Source: Vibrio mytili
GTDB lineage: Bacteria; Pseudomonadota; Gammaproteobacteria; Enterobacterales; Vibrionaceae
DNA: 64,000 bases
NCBI RefSeq assembly: GCF_000830505.1
Contig: NZ_JXOK01000037.1
Coordinates: forward strand, 154,316 to 218,315
Reading direction: 5' to 3'
Below the pieces are notes generated by a model, which had not been told where the DNA came from, made no database searches, and was given only the letters and a program-made list of their open reading frames with translations. This document shows positions 58,770 to 64,000 of the stretch, in pieces. Numbering within the stretch: position 1 is the first letter of the stretch; the number at the start of each line of letters is the position of its first letter. The position numbers and the translations under genes are program-made.

Positions 58770-59777
58770 TTAATGGTAGGCTTCGTCTTCTTTCACTTTT
58801 CCAGAAAACACATAGTAACTCCAGAATGTATAGGCAAGTATTATCGGAATGATCAGCACCGCACCAAATAACATAAAGCGTTGACTTATCTCCGGAGCTG
58901 CCGCATCCCAAATTGAAATATTAGGTGGAATAATATTCGGCCAGATACTAACCCCAAGTCCAGCGAAGCCCAAAATGACGATGATTAATGCCATAAGAAA
59001 TGGGCTGCGTTCTTTGTGTTTTCTTACCGAGTCAACAGTTTTGAAGCACACTAGACCCGTAATAACAGGTACAGGAAGCAAATAGAAAATATTAGGCGTA
59101 GAGAACCAGCGCTCAGCAATGGATGGAAACGCCAGAGGAGTCCACGCACTAACAATAATTAATGCAGCTATCATCACCGCTAGGGTTTTGTTGGTAAAAC
59201 CGAACATGGTTTGTTGCAACTCGCCTTCGGTTTTCATAATCAGCCATGTACTACCTAACAGTGCATATGTTGCAATTAATGCAAAGCCACAGAAAATCGG
59301 GAATGGTGCCACCCAGTCTAGTTGTCCACCGACATAGACGCGACCCTCTACATCAAAACCTTGAATGACTGCGCCGACAACGATGCCTTGGAAAAAGGTT
59401 GTGCAGATTGAACCGACCATAAATGAACGGTCCCAAAATTGTCGATGGTTTTCCAGGGCCTTAAAGCGAAATTCAAATGCAACGCCACGAAAGATTAGTG
59501 CGATGAGCATGAGTGTTAGTGGAATGGTTAACGCTTCTATAATCACCGCGTATGCAAGTGGAAATGCTCCGAATAACGCAGCACCACCCAGTACAATCCA
59601 GGTTTCGTTCCCGTCCCAAACCGGGGCTACGGTGTTCACCATGACATCTTTATGTTTTTCGTTTTTAACAAACGGCATCAGGATGCCAATCCCCAAGTCA
59701 AAGCCATCCATTACAATGTACATAAGTGTGGCAAAAACGATGATCGCGAACCAAATCACGGATAAGTCAAATAGCAT
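58770..59777 (-). CDS. cioB: Cytochrome bd-type quinol oxidase subunit II (CIO)
   Basis: A 335-residue inner-membrane protein with about eight transmembrane segments, shorter than E. coli CydB (379) and typical of cyanide-insensitive oxidases. Signatures include MDGFDLGIGILMPF, DGNETWIVLGGAALFGAFPLAYA and RGVAFEFRFKA. Forms the quinol oxidase with subunit I; start codon 31 bp after the subunit I stop. Confidence 0.95.
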   Translation of the reverse strand: MLFDLSVIWFAIIVFATLMYIVMDGFDLGIGILMPFVKNEKHKDVMVNTVAPVWDGNETWIVLGGAALFGAFPLAYAVIIEALTIPLTLMLIALIFRGVAFEFRFKALENHRQFWDRSFMVGSICTTFFQGIVVGAVIQGFDVEGRVYVGGQLDWVAPFPIFCGFALIATYALLGSTWLIMKTEGELQQTMFGFTNKTLAVMIAALIIVSAWTPLAFPSIAERWFSTPNIFYLLPVPVITGLVCFKTVDSVRKHKERSPFLMALIIVILGFAGLGVSIWPNIIPPNISIWDAAAPEISQRFMLFGAVLIIPIILAYTFWSYYVFSGKVKEDEAYH

Positions 59778-59808
59778 ATTCTTTACCTTAAATTCTTAAC
59801 TTGTGAGG

Positions 59809-61173
59809 TTAAATACGACCTGAAATTGTGCTCATTTCATGATGTTCGTGGTCTTTAGTCTCAGGGCCTTGTTTGATCTGACGAATCATATAGTAGTAGC
59901 CAAACCCAAACACCGCGCTGTAAACAACAAAGAAGCACAGGAGGCTAATGCTCATTTGTAAATCGCCATGAGCAGATACCGCATCATGAGTTTTCTGAAG
60001 TCCGTATACGACCCAAGGCTGACGGCCAATTTCTGTCGTGAACCACCCGGCAAGAATCGCGATAAGTCCAGTCGGCCCCATCAGTATTGAAAACTTCAGG
60101 AACCAGTTTGTGGTATAAAGCGCGTTTTTACGATGTAGCCATAGGCTGTAGAAGCCTTGTAAAATCATTAGCATACCAAGCGCTACCATGATTCTGAATG
60201 ACCAGAACACCACGAGTGAATTTGGTCGTTCGTCTTTTGGAAAATCTTTTAGCGCTGGAATAGGCTCAGTTAAACTATGGCGTAAAATCAAACTGCCTAG
60301 TACAGGAATCTCAAGCGCGTACTCTGTTTTTTCTTTTTCCATATTTGGAAAACCAAACAGGATTAGGGGAGTGGGCTCACCATCTGCGTTTGACCAATGC
60401 CCTTCAATTGCGGCGATTTTTGCGGGTTGATGTTCTAGGGTGTTCAAACCATGCATGTCACCAATAAGTGCTTGAATTGGAGCAACAATGACAAGCATTC
60501 CTAGTGACATTGCAAACATTTTTTTAACTGCTGAACTGCGATTGCCTTTCAGTAAGTGCCACGCTGCCGATGCACCAACAAATAAAGCTGTACTCAGAAA
60601 TGCCGCAACACCCATATGCATTAATCGATATGGAAACGACGGGTTGAAGATGACTTCAAACCAATCAACAGGAACGACACGTCCATCTACAATTTCGAAA
60701 CCTTGCGGCGTTTGCATCCAGCTGTTTGAAGCGAGAATCCAAAATGTTGAGATGATGGTACCTAAAGCCACCATAGAGGTAGCAAAGAAATGAAGTTTCT
60801 CACCGACACGGTTCCAACCGAAAAGCATTACGCCAAGAAATCCTGCTTCTAGAAAGAATGCAGTTAATACTTCATAAGTAAGTAATGGGCCCGTAATGCT
60901 ACCAGCGAAGTCAGCAAAACCACTCCAGTTAGTACCAAACTGGTAAGCCATAACTAAGCCAGATACGACACCCATACCAAAGTTTACTGCGAAGATTTTC
61001 GACCAGTAATGATAAAGGTTTTTGTAATCAGGATGACGAGTTTTCAACCATAACCCTTCAAGCACAGCTAAGTACGTGGCTAAGCCGATGGTAATTGCGG
61101 GGAATATAATGTGGAAAGAGACAGTAAAAGCAAACTGTATTCTCGCCAGCATAAATGCATCAAGACCAAACAT
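59809..61173 (-). CDS. cioA: Cytochrome bd-type quinol oxidase subunit I (CIO)
   Basis: A 454-residue subunit carrying the hemes. ARIQFAFTVSFHIIFPA has the conserved His21; GWFTTEIGRQPWVVYG is the heme/quinol signature; the Q loop between transmembrane segments is short, as in CioA rather than long-loop CydA. Oxidises quinol and reduces oxygen to water, with low sensitivity to cyanide in the family. First gene of the cioAB-DUF2474 operon, divergent from a MocR regulator. Confidence 0.95.
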   Translation of the reverse strand: MFGLDAFMLARIQFAFTVSFHIIFPAITIGLATYLAVLEGLWLKTRHPDYKNLYHYWSKIFAVNFGMGVVSGLVMAYQFGTNWSGFADFAGSITGPLLTYEVLTAFFLEAGFLGVMLFGWNRVGEKLHFFATSMVALGTIISTFWILASNSWMQTPQGFEIVDGRVVPVDWFEVIFNPSFPYRLMHMGVAAFLSTALFVGASAAWHLLKGNRSSAVKKMFAMSLGMLVIVAPIQALIGDMHGLNTLEHQPAKIAAIEGHWSNADGEPTPLILFGFPNMEKEKTEYALEIPVLGSLILRHSLTEPIPALKDFPKDERPNSLVVFWSFRIMVALGMLMILQGFYSLWLHRKNALYTTNWFLKFSILMGPTGLIAILAGWFTTEIGRQPWVVYGLQKTHDAVSAHGDLQMSISLLCFFVVYSAVFGFGYYYMIRQIKQGPETKDHEHHEMSTISGRI

Positions 61174-61327
61174 AAACTTCCTATGAGCTTAATAATAATT
61201 TTAGGGTGCTATGTTAATCGCTGTTTTTGAGAGACTATAGATACAGAAAAAGGCTAGAAATATATAACAGTTTAAATCAGGTAGTGTTATTGTTTAATGG
61301 CGCTTATTTACTGATGAGGATCTAGTT

Positions 61328-62749
61328 TTGGCAAAGTATCAGGAGCTGGTGGAACAGTTGAAACGGCAGATTTTGTCAGGTATTTGGAACCCAGGTGACA
61401 AACTTCCTTCTTTACGAAAACAATCTGAGCATGCTGGAATGAGTCTGATGACCGTGCTCCATGCTTATCAGCTACTGGAGTCTCAAGGTTGGATCATTTC
61501 TCAACCACGGTCTGGATACCGTGTTGCACCGAGAGTGAAAGAGTCCAATGTTCAACAGACTCCGATGGCTGTATCTTCTACAGAGCAAGTCGATATCAAC
61601 GAATTCATATTCGAAGTGCTTCAGGCTAGCAAAAACCCGCAGATGGTAAACTTTGGATTCGCGTATCCGAGCCCTGATTTATATCCTCGTTATCATGTGA
61701 CTCGTGCCTTATCGGCTGCGGCGCGTCACATGCCGATCTCAAATTCGTTTGATAACCTGCCGCCGGGTAACGAGCAGCTGAGATCGATTATTGCCAAGCG
61801 CTATGCCGCAAAGGGGATTGAAATTTCTCCAGATGAAATCGTGATTACTGCAGGGGCATTGGAGGCTTTAAATTTGAGCTTACAGGCCTGTACACGTCAA
61901 GGTGATTGGGTGGTGGTAGAGTCACCAACATTTTATGGAGCTTTACAATCGTTGCAGCGCTTGGGGTTAAAAGCGTTATCTGTACGTACAGATCCAATAT
62001 CAGGCATTGATCTCGATTCATTAGAGCGGGCTTTGCAAACGCATGATGTAAAGGCATGTTGGTTGATGTCTAACCATCAAAACCCGTTGGGCTTTACGTT
62101 GTCAGATGATAAAAAGAAACAGGTTGTTGATACTTTAAAGCGTTATAACGTCGCTTTGATTGAAGATGATGTTTATAGCGAGCTCTATGATGGGACGGAA
62201 CCCATGAGTTCGATGAAAATGTATGATGATACGGGTAATACCATGCTGTGTTCATCCTTCTCAAAATCGTTGATTGCTGGTCTGCGTATAGGCTGGGTAG
62301 TCGCAGGAAAACGAGCGCTTGAAATTCAGAAATTACAGCTAATGAGTACTTTGGCAACCAGCGCCCCGATTCAGATGACTCTGGTTCATTACTTAACCAG
62401 CCGAAACTACGAGTTACACCTCAAACAATTACGTAAAAAGCTTGCTGAACGTAAGAAAAAAATGACTGAACTGCTTAAGTCACTCCTTCCCGATGAGGTG
62501 CGCATCGTCAGTCAAAGTGGAGGGTATTTTGTTTGGATTGAATTGCCAGAATACGTTGACACTATGCAGATATACCGTGAAGTGTTGCAAAAAAATGTCA
62601 GTATTACTCCCGGTAAAATGTTTAGTCCAACAGAACAATATAACCACTGTATTCGGCTTAATGCCTCTTTTGAACTCGATAAACACCATATTAGGGCGAT
62701 AGAGGTTTTAACAAACAGTATTGTTTCGCAAATTTGTATACTCAAGTGA
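61328..62749 (+). CDS. MocR-type regulator: GntR winged helix fused to PLP aminotransferase domain
   Basis: A 473-residue protein. N-terminal GntR DNA-binding domain (YQELVEQLKRQILSGIWNPGDKLPSLRKQSEHAGMSLMTVLHAYQ, 1-75) then a fold-type I aminotransferase domain (about 110-465) with NHQNPLGFTLSDDKK, EDDVYSELY (PLP Asp-Tyr) and the Schiff-base Lys in SSFSKSLIAGLRIGWV. Start is TTG at 61328 with GAGGA at 8 nt; no suitable ATG precedes the winged helix. It is divergent from cioA and could regulate that operon or its own promoter. Targets are unknown. Confidence 0.88.
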   Translation: MAKYQELVEQLKRQILSGIWNPGDKLPSLRKQSEHAGMSLMTVLHAYQLLESQGWIISQPRSGYRVAPRVKESNVQQTPMAVSSTEQVDINEFIFEVLQASKNPQMVNFGFAYPSPDLYPRYHVTRALSAAARHMPISNSFDNLPPGNEQLRSIIAKRYAAKGIEISPDEIVITAGALEALNLSLQACTRQGDWVVVESPTFYGALQSLQRLGLKALSVRTDPISGIDLDSLERALQTHDVKACWLMSNHQNPLGFTLSDDKKKQVVDTLKRYNVALIEDDVYSELYDGTEPMSSMKMYDDTGNTMLCSSFSKSLIAGLRIGWVVAGKRALEIQKLQLMSTLATSAPIQMTLVHYLTSRNYELHLKQLRKKLAERKKKMTELLKSLLPDEVRIVSQSGGYFVWIELPEYVDTMQIYREVLQKNVSITPGKMFSPTEQYNHCIRLNASFELDKHHIRAIEVLTNSIVSQICILK

Positions 62750-62888
62750 TCTTAAAGTGCCGGATTCAGAGCGAATCAATTCTTGCTACACAAGCATCTA
62801 GAGCTTAGTTGAGCCTAGAGGCAGGGAATTGAGGAGGTAATAACTCATGCTATATGCTCATTGCCTCCTCAACGAATCTTACTCGAGC

Positions 62889-63278
62889 TTAGGTTTCAGT
62901 CAAAACACCAAGCTCGCGCGCTTGAGTGAGGGTTATTTGATCTGATACCAAGTTATGCAGGGTGGCTTCGGAGAGTTGCAGAACTTTGACATTGTCGGTC
63001 GGTGGTGAAACATGCACTTCGATCGTATTGTCTGACTCGCTGATACGCGACCACAAATGACGATCAACTACATACACATAAGCACCTTTAGGTAATTCTG
63101 GATTGTTCTTGGTCATCAAATTTAGCCACCAACTAGCTCTTCGTAGCCCTGCTTGACCTTCTATAGCTTGCAGTGTTTGCATCGACTGAGAACGGATTGC
63201 TTGCTGAGTCGCAATGGATACATCTAGTGCTCCAGGATAGCTTTCGCTAAATGGGTTGGTAAACAACCCATCATACGT
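62889..63278 (-). pseudogene. C-terminal fragment of an unrecognised protein
   Basis: An open frame of about 129 residues without a proper start (TYDGLFTNPFSESYPGALDV at the left end of the protein, stop at 62889). The sequence has an RRASWWLNLMTKNNP helix and the tail SEATLHNLVSDQITLTQARELGVLT. I do not recognise the family. Its 5' part has been replaced by a sulfatase fragment at about 63272-63280, so it is the remnant of a deletion or recombination. Confidence 0.5.
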
Positions 63279-63597
63279 TTACGAGTCATAGGACCTGTAT
63301 CTTCAATTTTGCCATCGGCATAAGCATGAAGAACACCACGAGGCCATAGTTCTTACGAAAGTTCGGATATTCAGGGTAGTAGTAACCCTCTGGCTCTTCT
63401 TCGGCATTCAAATGATAAAGGTTACCAAAGAATTCATCGAAGCCATAGTTAGTCAGTAGGTGCTTGTCTTGATCACCTAAATGATTTTTACCAAATAGAG
63501 CTGTCATATAGCCTTGCTGCTTAAGTAAGTCAGCAATAGTTGGAGTCCAGTCAGCAATGCCTTAATCAGAGCCAGGCATACCAAGAGTTAACAAGCA
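63272..63597 (-). pseudogene. Internal fragment of an arylsulfatase gene
   Basis: The minus strand reads a sulfatase core, LLTLGMPGSD then GIADWTPTIADLLKQQGYMT, GKNHLGDQDKH and NYGFDEFFGNLYHLNAEEEPE, which is typical of type I arylsulfatases. It is interrupted by TAA at 63562-63564 where Gln is expected, and a one-base deletion near 63345 (YG then PRGVLHAYADGKIEDTGPMTRKRM in the next frame). Neither end of the gene is present. It lies beside an apparently complete sulfatase C-terminus, so it may be a decayed second copy. Confidence 0.75.
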
Positions 63598-63730
63598 CTA
63601 ACTCAATGGAGTAACAGGAGAGCTGTCTCTTTATAGAGACTGTAACCTTTGATTGTTTTGCTGTTTTATTGAACAGGACGTACCTTGGTGAACTAAAGTT
63701 CGTCAAAGGGTAAGTCATATATTGGGAAAG

Positions 63731-63757
63731 AAAAAGGCCAACGTAATTGTTGGCCTT
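63731..63757 (-). terminator. Terminator of the right-edge sulfatase gene
   Basis: AAGGCCAAC/GTTGGCCTT with a 6-nt loop; the minus strand then has TTTTTCTTTCCC. Confidence 0.8.
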
Positions 63758-63786
63758 AGATACTAATGCTAGGAAGTTAAGCACGA

Positions 63787-64000
63787 TTACTTAGTAGTTG
63801 GTGCTGTTTTTAGTTTTTCCATTACAGAGTCCAGATTAAATGACGCTGGTGTTTGGCTCGGTGGAAATTCTTTAAATGTTTCTAAGAATTTCGCGACGTA
63901 GGCTTGTGCAGGCACGTATAAGTAAACGTGATCCAGCACCCAATCCCAGTAAATGTTTGAAGTTACATCAGCTTCTTCATAAGGATCAGAGCGTAAGTTT
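63787..64000 (-). CDS. Arylsulfatase, C-terminal end only (5' part beyond window)
   Basis: The last 71 residues run off the right edge: NLRSDPYEEADVTSNIYWDW, LDHVYLYVPAQAYVAKFL, then FPPSQTPASFNLDSVMEKLK and stop at 63787. This ending (NLR-x-DPYE-x-AD ... FPPSQ-x-PASF) is typical of periplasmic arylsulfatases. The frame looks normal and is followed by a good terminator, so this copy may be intact beyond the window. Confidence 0.8.
   Translation of the reverse strand, partial: NLRSDPYEEADVTSNIYWDWVLDHVYLYVPAQAYVAKFLETFKEFPPSQTPASFNLDSVMEKLKTAPTTK

Overview
The window is chromosomal DNA of a Vibrio, probably from the Harveyi/Parahaemolyticus neighbourhood. This is inferred from the gene families: DUF3581, DUF3334, a long-form PurC, a SulA-type inhibitor under a LexA box, tyrosine catabolism genes, and GntR-type operators. 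Base composition is moderate, with no obvious large foreign island. The species cannot be fixed from sequence reading alone. Positions 1-17000 are mostly housekeeping: a SanA-type envelope protein, malic enzyme maeA, a DEAH helicase of HrpB type, purC with a PurR box, sulA with a perfect SOS box, a small CxxC protein, a Sel1/J-domain membrane protein, an OmpA-like lipoprotein, DUF2786 and DUF3334 proteins, the YdiJ-type FAD/Fe-S dehydrogenase, a small methyltransferase-like membrane protein and DUF3581. Positions 17000-36600 hold nutrient modules: histidine use (hutC, hutI, hutG, but not hutH or hutU), a Spo0M-like protein and an RRM protein, a sucrose regulon (porin, LacI repressor, PTS IIBC, fructokinase, sucrose-6-P hydrolase) with a shared operator, a GNAT enzyme, a PepT-like peptidase, tyrosine catabolism (hpd, hmgA, fahA, maiA) behind two TyrR-like boxes, and two tRNA-Val genes. 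Positions 36900-58100 are transport-linked catabolism: a 5-oxoprolinase operon (pxpABC) with a DUF1989 protein, a GntR regulator, a fused ABC permease-ATPase and its binding protein behind a striking 43-bp palindrome; a gluconate TRAP transporter plus gluconokinase behind two tandem GntR operators; a leucine exporter; and a TctD/TctE two-component system with its own binding protein, a PrpF-family isomerase, a tripartite tricarboxylate transporter and a Usp protein. Positions 58600-64000 hold a cyanide-insensitive type bd oxidase with a 43-residue third subunit, a MocR-type regulator, and a decayed sulfatase locus at the right edge. Nine otherwise intact genes and one sulfatase fragment are broken by single-base deletions (two in the TctA gene), nearly all in short G or C runs. 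Adding one base restores a full-length family protein in each gene. This uniformity suggests sequence error more than biological decay, and affected genes are annotated over their full span as frameshifted. The genuinely decayed items are the IS5-family remnant at 43780-44052 and the sulfatase scar at 62889-63597.
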